The translations under genes were made by a program, and so were the position numbers. Positions 36,724 to 46,045 of a stretch of DNA of 64,000 bases are shown one piece after another; the stretch's first letter is position 1; every line of letters starts with the position of its first letter. The notes below the pieces were generated by a model, which saw only the letters and a program-made list of their open reading frames with translations, did no database searches and was not told the origin of the DNA. Source of the DNA: Bacteroidales bacterium UBA5507 (GTDB lineage Bacteria > Bacteroidota > Bacteroidia > Bacteroidales > Lentimicrobiaceae); assembly GCA_002426195.1 (NCBI GenBank), contig DIOT01000041.1:62001-126000 (forward strand), in the 5' to 3' direction.

Positions 36724-38223
36724 CTATTCGGGGAAGTCAAATTGTATGTTTCGCAAAAAATCGACTGAATTTGCGATTTCACTATACATAATTGTATCAT
36801 CAGTAACAAACGGAACAATACCACGGTATTCGTCAATAAATGCCTTCAGGAATGGCGATGTGTTTGCAACACCCCTGAATTCAAGGGCCTGAGCCCCCGT
36901 AAATAACTCAATAGCCAGTATTCTCTCAAGATTATTAACTACCCGGTGTGCTTTTGTCGCACTGTTTGCGCCCATACTCACATGGTCCTCCTGCTCGTTC
37001 GACGATGATATTGAATCAACCGATGCCGGTGTCGCCAGTTGCTTGTTCTGGCTTACAATACTTGCTGCAGTATATTGTGGAATCATAAAGCCTGAATTCA
37101 GACCGGGATTGGCAACCAAAAACTCAGGCAATTCCCTTTGTCCGGAAATAAGTCTGTAAATCCTTCTTTCCGAAATACTGCCCAATTCAGCCAGTGCTAT
37201 TGAAATGAAGTCAAGGGCCAGGGCTAATGGCTCACCATGAAAATTACCTCCCGATAAAACAAGATCTTCGTCAGGGAATATTGTCGGATTATCAGTAACC
37301 GCGTTAATCTCTGTAAGCACAACCGATTCAACGTAATTAACAGTATCTTTAACTGCCCCATGTACCTGTGGTATGCAACGAAATGAATATGGGTCCTGAA
37401 CTTTTTTGCCTGTAAATTCAATTATCTTACTCCCTTTAAGGAGTTTCCTGAAATTACGTGCAGTCTCTATTTGTCCATTGTGAGGCCTTATAATATGCAG
37501 TTGCTCCATGAATGGATCCAGTTTGCCATTGAATGCCTCTAAGGAAATTGCCCCGGTAATATCAGCCAGTTGACTTAATTTCCTTGCTTTCAGGAGTATG
37601 TAGACTGCGTGGGCACTCATGAATTGCGTGCCATTAAGTAATGCAAGTCCTTCTTTACTCTGAAGGCTTATTGGCTGCCATCCAAATTCTTTCAGAACTT
37701 TACGTGCCTGTATTAATTTACCGGCCATTCTCATATCTCCCATTCCCAATAACGGCAGACTTAGATGAGCTAATGGCGCAAGATCGCCCGAAGCTCCCAG
37801 AGAACCCAGTTCATATACAACCGGAAGTACATCATTATTGTAAAAATCGATTAACCGTTGTACTGTTGCAACCTGTACTCCTGAATTGCCTGATGATAAA
37901 GCATGAATTTTAAGAAGCAGCATCAGCTTCACAATTTCTGAATTCACTTCATCACCGGTGCCACACGCATGTGATTTAACAAGGTTTTCCTGAAGTTTCG
38001 AAAGTTCTCCCTCCGAAATTGATATGTTACATAATGAGCCAAACCCGGTTGTGATTCCATATATTGGCTCCTTACTTGTTCTTAATTTTTTGTCAAGATA
38101 ATCGCGGCAATGCTGGATTCTTGAGATCGCTTCCTCCGACAGTTCAAGCTTTGTTTCCGAAGTAAGCAACTCGCTTATAATAACAAGGGTTAAGGGTTCA
38201 GGACTAATTAAAAAGCTCTTCAT
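36724..38223 (-). CDS. hutH: Histidine ammonia-lyase
   Basis: A 499-residue MIO-dependent lyase that deaminates histidine to urocanate. The self-processing Ala-Ser-Gly for the MIO cofactor is in LGASGDLAPLAH (ASG at 144-146). The substrate-site residues fit histidine: SHACGTG with His85, and NEQEDHVSMG (the QEDH glutamate typical of HAL rather than PAL or TAL). Other family segments are YGITTGFGSL and TDNPTIF. The length is typical (about 500). No hutU, hutI or ftcD is nearby, so further degradation genes must be elsewhere. It starts 16 bp after hisS, suggesting a shared transcript for charging and breaking down histidine. Confidence 0.9.
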   Translation of the reverse strand: MKSFLISPEPLTLVIISELLTSETKLELSEEAISRIQHCRDYLDKKLRTSKEPIYGITTGFGSLCNISISEGELSKLQENLVKSHACGTGDEVNSEIVKLMLLLKIHALSSGNSGVQVATVQRLIDFYNNDVLPVVYELGSLGASGDLAPLAHLSLPLLGMGDMRMAGKLIQARKVLKEFGWQPISLQSKEGLALLNGTQFMSAHAVYILLKARKLSQLADITGAISLEAFNGKLDPFMEQLHIIRPHNGQIETARNFRKLLKGSKIIEFTGKKVQDPYSFRCIPQVHGAVKDTVNYVESVVLTEINAVTDNPTIFPDEDLVLSGGNFHGEPLALALDFISIALAELGSISERRIYRLISGQRELPEFLVANPGLNSGFMIPQYTAASIVSQNKQLATPASVDSISSSNEQEDHVSMGANSATKAHRVVNNLERILAIELFTGAQALEFRGVANTSPFLKAFIDEYRGIVPFVTDDTIMYSEIANSVDFLRNIQFDFPE

Positions 38224-38239
38224 AATTTTTTAGTGTATT

Positions 38240-39601
38240 TTATGCTATGTAATCTTTTAATTCTGTGGCACTTAATTCAATTTGCTCGCCTGTAGTCATA
38301 TTTTTCAGTTGTACTTTGTTCCTTGTTCTCTCAAGCTCTCCAATGATCACAACCCATGGAATCTGCTTACTGTCAGCATATGCAAATTGTTTTTTCACTT
38401 TTACATTATCGGGGTAGTATTCCGTATTCACACCCTGATTTCTGAGTGATTCTGATAATTCGATGCAGTATTTCTCTTCTGATGCCCCAAAGTTTATAAT
38501 TAATACTTTGGTTGAAGCTTCAGATGATGCCGGGAACAAATCAGCCTCCAGCATAACATCATATATTCTGTCGGCCCCGAATGAAATTCCAACCCCTGAA
38601 ACGTCGGGCATACCGAATATTCCGGTGAGGTTGTCATATCTTCCACCGCCGCTGATACTGCCAATTCCTGCATTTTTAGCCTTTACCTCAATGATTGCAC
38701 CGGTGTAGTAATTAAGACCTCTGGCAAGTGACAAGTCAAGTTCAATCTCATTTTTAATATTCATTGAAGATGCAATTTCCATCACTTCTTCCATTTCTTT
38801 AATTCCCTGCATTCCAATCTCACTGCCACTTAACACCATTTTCATTTCATTAAGTTTGAATGAGGTTGTCCCCGAAAGGTTTATAATAGGCTGTAATTTA
38901 TCAATTGCTTCTCTGGTAATTCCTTTACTTTCAAGCTCTTCGTTAACTTTCTCAGCGCCAATTTTGTCCAGCTTATCAATAGCAACCGTGATATCTGTGA
39001 TTTTATCAGGGAAACCTATGGTATCAGCTATACCTGTAAGGATTTTCCGGTTGTTCAATTTGATTACTACCTCAATATTGAGTTTACTGAATATTCTGTC
39101 GGCTATAGCCAGTAGTTCAGCCTCGTTGAACAGAGAATCAGAACCAATTACGTCAGCATCACACTGATAAAATTCACGATACCGGCCTTTTTGCGGTCTG
39201 TCGGCTCTCCATACAGGCTGCAGCTGATACCTTTTAAAGGGAAAAGTTATTTCGTTTCGGTGCTGAACAACATACCGGGCAAAAGGAACCGTGAGGTCAT
39301 ACCTTAGACCCTTTTCGCTAAGTTTGGATGCAGTTTTCTGATATCCTTCTTCCAGATCTTTAGTAGTGATGCCACTTAGGAAGTCACCCGAATTAAGTAC
39401 ACGGAACAGCAATTTGTCACCTTCTTCTCCGTATTTGCCCAGAAGTGTCGACAAGTTTTCCATTGATGGAGTTTCGATGGGGGAGTATCCGTACAATTCG
39501 AAGACACTTTTGATGGTTCCGAAAATATAATTACGACGGTTCATCTCAACAGGAGAGAAGTCGCGCGTTCCTTTTGGTACTGATGGTTTTTGAAAGCTCA
39601 T
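38240..39601 (-). CDS. hisS: Histidyl-tRNA synthetase
   Basis: A 453-residue class II synthetase that attaches histidine to tRNA-His. Motif 1 region PKGTRDFSP and [13 protein letters not shown], motif 2 [29 protein letters not shown] in parts (about 120-150), the histidine-specific [15 protein letters not shown] (about 283-297) and motif 3 [13 protein letters not shown] with [13 protein letters not shown] are all seen. The anticodon-binding domain is C-terminal. It starts 11 bp after ettA and is followed by hutH after 16 bp. Confidence 0.95.
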   Translation of the reverse strand: MSFQKPSVPKGTRDFSPVEMNRRNYIFGTIKSVFELYGYSPIETPSMENLSTLLGKYGEEGDKLLFRVLNSGDFLSGITTKDLEEGYQKTASKLSEKGLRYDLTVPFARYVVQHRNEITFPFKRYQLQPVWRADRPQKGRYREFYQCDADVIGSDSLFNEAELLAIADRIFSKLNIEVVIKLNNRKILTGIADTIGFPDKITDITVAIDKLDKIGAEKVNEELESKGITREAIDKLQPIINLSGTTSFKLNEMKMVLSGSEIGMQGIKEMEEVMEIASSMNIKNEIELDLSLARGLNYYTGAIIEVKAKNAGIGSISGGGRYDNLTGIFGMPDVSGVGISFGADRIYDVMLEADLFPASSEASTKVLIINFGASEEKYCIELSESLRNQGVNTEYYPDNVKVKKQFAYADSKQIPWVVIIGELERTRNKVQLKNMTTGEQIELSATELKDYIA

Positions 39602-39612
39602 TGAAATTTATA

Positions 39613-41286
39613 TTATTGAAGCTTTTTATACTTAATTCTGTGAGGGGTTTCATTGCCGGATCTCTTCTTTCTGTTTTCTTCATAATCAGAATAACCACCT
39701 TCAAAGAATACAACCTGCGAATCACCTTCAAAAGCAAGTATATGTGTAGCAATTCTGTCAAGGAACCATCTATCGTGTGAAATGATAACAGCACAACCTG
39801 CGAAGTTCTCAAGCCCTTCTTCCAATGCCCGGAGTGTGTTTACATCTATGTCATTAGTCGGCTCGTCGAGCAGGAGAACATTAGCCTCTGACCTCAGAGT
39901 TAATGCAAGGTGCATTCTGTTTCTTTCACCTCCGGATAAAACACCGGCTTTTTTACCCTGGTCAGCACCACTGAAGTTGAATCTCGCAACATAAGCTCTT
40001 GAGTTAAATAACTTGCCGCCAAGCTGAATATTCTCGTTTCCTTCAGAAATTACTTCCCAGACTGTCTTTTCCGGATCAATAGCAGTATGTGCCTGGTCAA
40101 TATAACCCAGTTTAACAGTTTCGCCAACAACGAAATTACCGTTATCAGGTTGATCCAGACCCATAATTAGCCGGAACAAAGTTGTTTTTCCTGCCCCGTT
40201 AGGTCCGATAATGCCGACAATTCCTGCAGGAGGAAGGCTAAAGCTAAGATTTTCAAATAATAGCTTATCTCCGTATGCTTTAGAAATATTCACAGCCTCA
40301 ATAACTTTGTTGCCCAGTCGGGGACCATTGGGTATAAATATTTCCAGCTTTTCTTCTTTTTGCTTTGTGTCTTCGCTCATCAGGCGCTCATAGGCCGACA
40401 ACCGGGCTTTTGATTTGGCATGACGTGCTTTGGGCGACATGCGTACCCATTCGAGCTCTCTCTCAAGAGTTTTTCGTCTTTTACTCTCAGCTTTTTCTTC
40501 CATTGCAAGCCTGTTGGATTTCTGCTCCAACCATGAAGAATAATTGCCTTTCCATGGAATTCCTTCACCTCTGTCAAGTTCCAGAATCCAGCCTGCTACA
40601 TTGTCAAGGAAATACCTGTCGTGGGTAACTGCAATTACAGTCCCTTTATATTGTTTCAGATGTTGCTCCAACCAATCAATACTTTCGGCATCAAGATGGT
40701 TTGTCGGCTCATCCAGTAACAGAATATCAGGTTCCTGCAATAAAAGCCTGCATAAAGCAACCCGTCTTCTTTCACCACCTGATAAATTAACAACAGGGGT
40801 TTCCGGATCCGGACATCTAAGAGCATCCATAGCTCTTTCAAGCCGGGCATCCAAATCCCATCCATTATGCTGATCTATTAATTCAGTCAATCGTCCCTGT
40901 TCTTCAATCAGGGTGGTCATTTCATCATCAGTAAGAGGTTCTGAAAAGCGGTTATTCACTGTTTCAAAGTCCTTGAGCAATTTAACAGTTTCTGCAGCAC
41001 CTTCTTCAACTACCTCTCTCACAGTTTTATTATTGTCAAGATGTGGTTCCTGTTGCTGGATACCAACAGTATAACCGGGAGAGAAAACTACTTCACCTGT
41101 ATATGACTTATCAAGTCCGGCAATTATTTTGAGAAGTGTTGACTTACCAGAGCCGTTTAACCCAATAATGCCAATTTTGGCACCATAATAAAATGAGAGG
41201 TAAATATCTTTAAGTATCTGTCGGTTAGGTGGAATTACTTTACCCACACCCACCATCGAGAATATAATTTTATTGTCTTCTGACAT
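39613..41286 (-). CDS. ettA: Energy-dependent translational throttle ABC-F protein EttA
   Basis: A 557-residue ABC-F protein without membrane segments. Two ATPase cassettes are present: Walker A GLNGSGKSTL (about 40) and GPNGAGKTTL, signature LSGGERRRVAL and LSGGERNRMHL, Walker B LLLDEPTNHLD and LLLDEPTNDID. EttA binds the ribosomal E site and gates initiation according to ATP/ADP. The frame is open to 41328, but MSEDNKIIFSMVGVGK at 41286 matches the EttA N-terminus and lies 15 nt after a -7 box, so it is preferred. It starts a tight ettA-hisS-hutH run (gaps of 11 and 16 bp). Confidence 0.94.
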   Translation of the reverse strand: MSEDNKIIFSMVGVGKVIPPNRQILKDIYLSFYYGAKIGIIGLNGSGKSTLLKIIAGLDKSYTGEVVFSPGYTVGIQQQEPHLDNNKTVREVVEEGAAETVKLLKDFETVNNRFSEPLTDDEMTTLIEEQGRLTELIDQHNGWDLDARLERAMDALRCPDPETPVVNLSGGERRRVALCRLLLQEPDILLLDEPTNHLDAESIDWLEQHLKQYKGTVIAVTHDRYFLDNVAGWILELDRGEGIPWKGNYSSWLEQKSNRLAMEEKAESKRRKTLERELEWVRMSPKARHAKSKARLSAYERLMSEDTKQKEEKLEIFIPNGPRLGNKVIEAVNISKAYGDKLLFENLSFSLPPAGIVGIIGPNGAGKTTLFRLIMGLDQPDNGNFVVGETVKLGYIDQAHTAIDPEKTVWEVISEGNENIQLGGKLFNSRAYVARFNFSGADQGKKAGVLSGGERNRMHLALTLRSEANVLLLDEPTNDIDVNTLRALEEGLENFAGCAVIISHDRWFLDRIATHILAFEGDSQVVFFEGGYSDYEENRKKRSGNETPHRIKYKKLQ

Positions 41287-41301
41287 ATGCGAAAGTTTTG
41301 G

Positions 41302-41328
41302 CAAACTTACGCAAAAATCCAATGTCAA
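41302..41328 (-). promoter_or_regulatory. Promoter of the ettA-hisS-hutH run
   Basis: The minus strand has TAAGTTTG (41302-41309) with a TTGAC at 41324-41328 as a -33 element. The -7 box ends 15 nt before the ettA ATG. Confidence 0.5.
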
Positions 41329-41354
41329 TTTTTGAAAAGCAGCAGGTATTGAGC

Positions 41355-43526
41355 TTAAGCGGTTATCGGGACTGACACTTTTGAACCGGGTTGCATAATA
41401 ATAGTGAATGTGCTTCCTTTACCCGGTTGGCTTGATACTTTTATGGTCCCTTTATTTAATTGCATAAATTCCATACAAAGCCCCAGACCCATTCCTGTCC
41501 CATTTTCTCCTCCTGTGCCTGTTCTTCTGATTTTCGGATCAAACGTGAATAATTTATCAATTACGTCCTGCTCAATACCAACACCGCTATCAGTAACCGA
41601 TAATCGCGTTGAATCAATAGTTTGAACTGCCGAAATTCTGATGTCACTATCAGGATTGGAAAATTTAATAGCATTGGATATCAGGTTCCTCAAGACAGCT
41701 CCAATCATATTCTGATCGGCATGAGCCAGAATGATCGGTGCTATATCAATATTCAGCCTGAGCTTCTTACTTTTCAGTGATACATCAAACATTGGAGCAA
41801 TTGAGTCAGCCAGATCCTTTAGATTTATAAACTTAGGATTAACAGTTGCATTTCCGGTTTGAATTCTTCCCCACTCAAGCAGATTTTCAATAAGTTTATA
41901 GGTATCGGAGGTAACCTTATGCATGTTATTCAATGCATCGATTCTTTGTTCATCATCAAAATGCTCATATTCCTTGCTGAGCAATTCAGTGAATCCAAGC
42001 AATGACTGGAACGGTGATTTCAAATCATGCGCTACAATACTAAAGAACTTTGTTTTAATCTCATTAAGCTTATATTGCTCAAGATATAGCTTATCGAGCT
42101 CTTTCTTTTGATTTAGTATCTGATCATTCCGTAATGCCAGCAATTCATTTTTCTTTTTCTTTGAGTAATACAACAAGAATAAGAATGCAAGAGAGACCAG
42201 AACGATAGCAGAAATAACAATAAACAGGTTTCTGATAGTTTGTTGTCTCTTAATTGCCAATTCGGCATAAATATTTTGTTGCCTTAGAAGCTGATTGTCC
42301 CTTTGAGTTTGTTCCATTTCAAAACTAACCTTAAGCATGTTAAGCCGGTTGCTGTTTTCACGGCTCTTAAGGGTATCAAGAACCTCCACACGCCGGCTCA
42401 GGTAATTGAATGCACGCTCAAAGTTTTTCTTTTCACTGTATGCCTCTGCCAAGCCTGCATAGATTTGACTGGTTAAGAGTTCAAATCCAGGCTTATTAGC
42501 ATATTCTAAAGCCTTTTTATAGTAGATTATAGCATCATCATGCTCATCCATGAAATTGCTCACTTTACCTGCTGCCGCCTGGATGGTTGCTTGTACACCT
42601 CTGTCGGAAACTTTAGGCGACAACCGTATAGCCTCCTTAATATGAGCTAATGCTTGTTCTGACTCATTAATTTCCAGACATATTTCACTCATGTTCAAAT
42701 GACTTTGAACAATACCTTCAAAATCACCTATTTTTCCGGCAATTTCAAGTGAAAGCTGGTTGCACTTCAAGGCTTCCTTAATATTCCTCAATTTCAGGTA
42801 GGCTTCACCTATATTATTGTATACAGTTGAAAGTTCTTCCTGTTCATTGTATTTAATGTGAATCTGTTCGGCTTTTTTGTAACAATTTATGGCTGATTTA
42901 AAATCTTCCAGACTCAGATAAATGTTACCAATATTATTATAGGATGGAGCTATTCCTGAAGTGTCTTTTAAACTAATACTATTTTCCAGAGCTTCAGTGA
43001 GTGCCTCTAAAGCCAGATCGAATCGTCCAAGAGTATAATAAACGCCACCAATATTCGAGAGAGGAATCGTTTTTTTCTTTCGCGAAGAATCAACTTTATC
43101 AAACATTTTAACTGATTCGGAGTATTTTTTTATTGCTTTGGGATAGTCGCCTTCTCTCTCAGCAATTATCCCTAAATTATTCTCCACCGAGGCAATTCCA
43201 TCATAGTCATTCAGACTTTTGTATATAATTAAAGCATGCTCATTATATTCCTTGGCCTGTCTGTAATTCTGCTTATAGTAGTGTGCTAAGCCTATGTGTT
43301 TAAATGCAGTTGCCCTGTAAGGGTTGTTTTTATCATCATTTGTTGCTTCAATAACCTGCTTGTCTAAAGAAATGGCTTCATCAGGCGACTCTCGCAATAA
43401 GTCACTTGCCTTTTCAGTCAGTTCTTTTAAATCTGATTTTCTAAGATCTGCTGCTTCAATAGTACCGCATAGCAACACGAGCATCAGAATGAATGAAATT
43501 CTACTTAAGATACTGTTATGTTGCAT
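41355..43526 (-). CDS. TPR-containing sensor histidine kinase
   Basis: A 723-residue membrane kinase. A signal peptide (about 1-24) is followed by about eight tetratricopeptide repeats (about 55-400; AFKHIGLAHYYKQNYRQAKEY, SNIGGVYYTLGRFDLALEAL, YNNIGEAYLKLRNIKEALKC), a transmembrane helix (about 430-452), a coiled coil, a HisKA H-box (FSIVAHDLKSPFQSLLGF, His about 498) and HATPase_c (NLISNAIKFS, DSGVGIEQD, GTGMGLGLCMEF). The TPR region is predicted periplasmic and may bind a protein partner. No response regulator gene is adjacent. Bacteroidetes have many such orphan TPR kinases. Confidence 0.92.
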   Translation of the reverse strand: MQHNSILSRISFILMLVLLCGTIEAADLRKSDLKELTEKASDLLRESPDEAISLDKQVIEATNDDKNNPYRATAFKHIGLAHYYKQNYRQAKEYNEHALIIYKSLNDYDGIASVENNLGIIAEREGDYPKAIKKYSESVKMFDKVDSSRKKKTIPLSNIGGVYYTLGRFDLALEALTEALENSISLKDTSGIAPSYNNIGNIYLSLEDFKSAINCYKKAEQIHIKYNEQEELSTVYNNIGEAYLKLRNIKEALKCNQLSLEIAGKIGDFEGIVQSHLNMSEICLEINESEQALAHIKEAIRLSPKVSDRGVQATIQAAAGKVSNFMDEHDDAIIYYKKALEYANKPGFELLTSQIYAGLAEAYSEKKNFERAFNYLSRRVEVLDTLKSRENSNRLNMLKVSFEMEQTQRDNQLLRQQNIYAELAIKRQQTIRNLFIVISAIVLVSLAFLFLLYYSKKKKNELLALRNDQILNQKKELDKLYLEQYKLNEIKTKFFSIVAHDLKSPFQSLLGFTELLSKEYEHFDDEQRIDALNNMHKVTSDTYKLIENLLEWGRIQTGNATVNPKFINLKDLADSIAPMFDVSLKSKKLRLNIDIAPIILAHADQNMIGAVLRNLISNAIKFSNPDSDIRISAVQTIDSTRLSVTDSGVGIEQDVIDKLFTFDPKIRRTGTGGENGTGMGLGLCMEFMQLNKGTIKVSSQPGKGSTFTIIMQPGSKVSVPITA

Positions 43527-43574
43527 TTTGCAGTTTTCTTTATTCTATTGATGTGAGTTTTTGAAGAATGTAAC

Positions 43575-44762
43575 TCAAAAACTCATTGTTTTTTTCTCCG
43601 AAACCTGTTCCATTAGCTCTGACAAGTGAACTGTTGAACCCGCCCAGCTATAGTTATTCTGGATAAATGTGTAGCCATTAGTGCTGATATTATCAGCGAG
43701 TGATGTATCCGACAGGAGTTTAATTGCTTGCTCAGCAACTTCTTCGGGTGTATTGCCAATCAGAATCTCTTCGCCTTCCCTGGCCATCAAAGCTGAATTA
43801 CACAAACTTGATGTAATACACGGTAATCTCATTGCCATTGCTTCAAGAAGCTTATTCTGTAAGCCGGTGCCCAGTTGCATAGGTGCCATAAATATTCTTG
43901 CACCTGCATAGTATTCTCTAATATCATCAACCCATCCCGTTACAATTACTTTATCATTTTCAAGGGCTTTAACTCTTGAGTGCGGTGTCGCACCGGCAAT
44001 AGTAAGTCTTGCATCAGGGTATTTGGAATGAATTATGGGGAGTACTTTATTAACGAGGTATTCAGCACAATCAATATTGGGGGGATATCCCATATTTCCT
44101 GTAAAAAGTAGCTCAGTCTGCTTTTTTGTTTTATATGGTTTGAAATATTCCTGGTCTACTCCGTTCGGTATTACATGAATTTCCTCTCGTTTTTCATGTG
44201 GAATGCAATCTCTGTCGGGTTTTGATATTATAGTTTTCACATCAAAGACATCAAAGATCCTCTTTTCGTATTTCAGGAGTCGCCTAAACTCAACCCTAAA
44301 GATAAATCTAATAATGGCCCTGGTTTTAGGGATTCTTCTTTCTACACCTTTTGAAAAAACATCCTGATAATCGAGAGTTTTTGGTACATCGGTATTAAAT
44401 GCATAAGCTGCAGTCCGTAATAACTGACAATAAATGTGGTCGGGCTGTGTTTCTTCAATTACTTTGTTCAAGGCACTTTGAGCACGGCTATTGTAATAAT
44501 AGCCGGCCTGGAACGGGCGACCATTAATCATAGCACGCAGCAAGTTCAATCCAATTGAAAAAGGCCTTAGTCGGTGAATTATTATTGATGAGCAGTATGG
44601 TTTTACAATTTCCTCATCCGACCTTTTTACCGCTTTATCAGTAAGGGCAAAAAGTGTAATGTCATGAAACCTCGACAGCACTTTTATTTGATTGAATGCT
44701 CTGAGTTTATCTCCTTTTTCTGTGGGATATGGAAAACGAGGCAAAATAACTAAAAGCTTCAT
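43575..44762 (-). CDS. GT4-type glycosyltransferase
   Basis: A 395-residue GT-B fold glycosyltransferase. The N-terminal LVILPRFPYPTEKGDKLRAFNQIK resembles the acceptor-domain start of TIGR03087-type sugar transferases (EpsH1/PEP-CTERM-associated in other bacteria). The donor domain has IPNGVDQEYF, LLFTGNMGYPPNIDCAEYLV and the glycogen-phosphorylase-like E-x7-E region (GTGLQNKLLEAMAMRLPCITS). No signal peptide. It probably adds a sugar in LPS/capsule or other envelope glycan synthesis. It is third after lptF/G and another GT4, with its own -7 box in the 59-bp gap. The donor sugar is unknown. Confidence 0.85.
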   Translation of the reverse strand: MKLLVILPRFPYPTEKGDKLRAFNQIKVLSRFHDITLFALTDKAVKRSDEEIVKPYCSSIIIHRLRPFSIGLNLLRAMINGRPFQAGYYYNSRAQSALNKVIEETQPDHIYCQLLRTAAYAFNTDVPKTLDYQDVFSKGVERRIPKTRAIIRFIFRVEFRRLLKYEKRIFDVFDVKTIISKPDRDCIPHEKREEIHVIPNGVDQEYFKPYKTKKQTELLFTGNMGYPPNIDCAEYLVNKVLPIIHSKYPDARLTIAGATPHSRVKALENDKVIVTGWVDDIREYYAGARIFMAPMQLGTGLQNKLLEAMAMRLPCITSSLCNSALMAREGEEILIGNTPEEVAEQAIKLLSDTSLADNISTNGYTFIQNNYSWAGSTVHLSELMEQVSEKKTMSF

Positions 44763-44803
44763 TCAATTTATCAGGTATTGTTTCTATTTTGTCACCTACG
44801 ATA

Positions 44804-44811
44804 CAAAGATA
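44804..44811 (-). promoter_or_regulatory. Candidate -7 box for the downstream glycosyltransferase
   Basis: The minus strand reads TATCTTTG in the 59-bp gap between the two glycosyltransferase genes, 41 nt before the ATG. No clear -33 element. Confidence 0.35.
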
Positions 44812-44821
44812 TAGAATTTGA

Positions 44822-46045
44822 TCAATCCTTTATGGTAGAATAGAAACTTTCAAGTTTACTTATCAGCACTTGATTATTGTGAGTAGTCATTATGAAGTCA
44901 GCAGCATTTTTTCCCAGATCTTCAACTTTTTGTGTGTTATCAACCAGGTATGCGATAGCCTCTGCAAACTGTTCTTCATTGTTGGCAATAATCAATTCTT
45001 TGTCATTGGTGTACTCAATTCCTTCGGCGCCTATTGTTGTTGTTATTACGGCACAGCCGGCCATCATCCCTTCAATAATTTTGATTCTGATACCACTGCC
45101 CGAAAATAACGGAACCACCATTATTTTATGCTGCTGCATATAGCTCAGTGCATCGGGGACTTCACCATCAATAATCACATTTTCAAGATTTGTATTTCGC
45201 AGCCATGCAGGAATTTCCCTGCCGGCTATTCTGAAAACTATATCTTTTCTTATTGCTACTATTCCCGGCCATACTTTTTCAAGAAACCACTTTATGCCTT
45301 CAATGTTTGGCATCCAGTTCATTGACCCCAGATGGAAAATTGTTTTTTGTGATGAACTACCGGAACTCTCATTTGGCTTAAAGTGCTCTATTCTTTCGGT
45401 GTTTACTCCAAATGGAATTGAAATAACCTTACGGGCATTCATTTTCTGCTTAAAGAACTCAGCATCCTTTGGCGTGATAGCAACAACTCCGTCTAATTCC
45501 GGTAAAACATTTATCTCAAAGTTTTTTAATGTCTTTGTAAGGTGTTGCAGATACCACTTTTTAATTGGATTTTTCTCATTGATGCTCAATCGTTCCCATA
45601 TAAGATGTTCAATATTGTGGGCTCTGAGAATAACGCGTGCAGCTGACAATTGTCTTATCAAAGGAATATAGGGTGCAACAAATAGAGTCTCCAGCTGTAC
45701 AATGTCAAATTTGTTGTTTAACAGTATTTTTCGCAATGCTTCACTAAAATCCTTGCTGATAAATCTTTTAACATGGTATGATTGCGTAGAAAAAAGGTTA
45801 AGAAAGGCATCCACAGGCTTAATTCTCAAATCAAGATGAACCAGTTCTATTTTTGTCTTTTCTTTGTATTCGTCCGGAATTGATGATAAATCCACATTGT
45901 ATTTATGGCTGTTTATAGCCAGCACTTTCACATTATGACCGGCATTTAACAATCCTTCAACCATCGCATTCATTGCAATCGGGCCTCCTTCCTTAGGTGG
46001 CCATGGCGATTTATTACAGATTATCAGGATACTTTGCGCTTTCAC
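44822..46045 (-). CDS. GT4-type glycosyltransferase
   Basis: A 407-residue GT-B glycosyltransferase: N-terminal ILIICNKSPWPPKEGGPIAMNAMVEGLLNAGHNV (in part), DIVQLETLFVAPYIP and RAHNIEHLIWERLS, then a donor domain with IPFGVNTERI, IFHLGSMNWMPNIEGIKWFLEKV in parts and SGIRIKIIEGMMAGCAVITT (E-x7-E type). Its start is a GTG at 46045 that overlaps the TGA of the upstream permease (GTGA), implying coupled translation. The domain order matches the following GT4, but similarity is only moderate. A role in LPS or surface glycan assembly is inferred from linkage to the LptF/G-type permease. Confidence 0.85.
   Translation of the reverse strand: MKAQSILIICNKSPWPPKEGGPIAMNAMVEGLLNAGHNVKVLAINSHKYNVDLSSIPDEYKEKTKIELVHLDLRIKPVDAFLNLFSTQSYHVKRFISKDFSEALRKILLNNKFDIVQLETLFVAPYIPLIRQLSAARVILRAHNIEHLIWERLSINEKNPIKKWYLQHLTKTLKNFEINVLPELDGVVAITPKDAEFFKQKMNARKVISIPFGVNTERIEHFKPNESSGSSSQKTIFHLGSMNWMPNIEGIKWFLEKVWPGIVAIRKDIVFRIAGREIPAWLRNTNLENVIIDGEVPDALSYMQQHKIMVVPLFSGSGIRIKIIEGMMAGCAVITTTIGAEGIEYTNDKELIIANNEEQFAEAIAYLVDNTQKVEDLGKNAADFIMTTHNNQVLISKLESFYSTIKD

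Noticed and set aside
36724..38223. Phenylalanine or tyrosine ammonia-lyase
   Set aside because: The SHACGTG and QEDHVSM residues fit histidine ammonia-lyase, not PAL or TAL.
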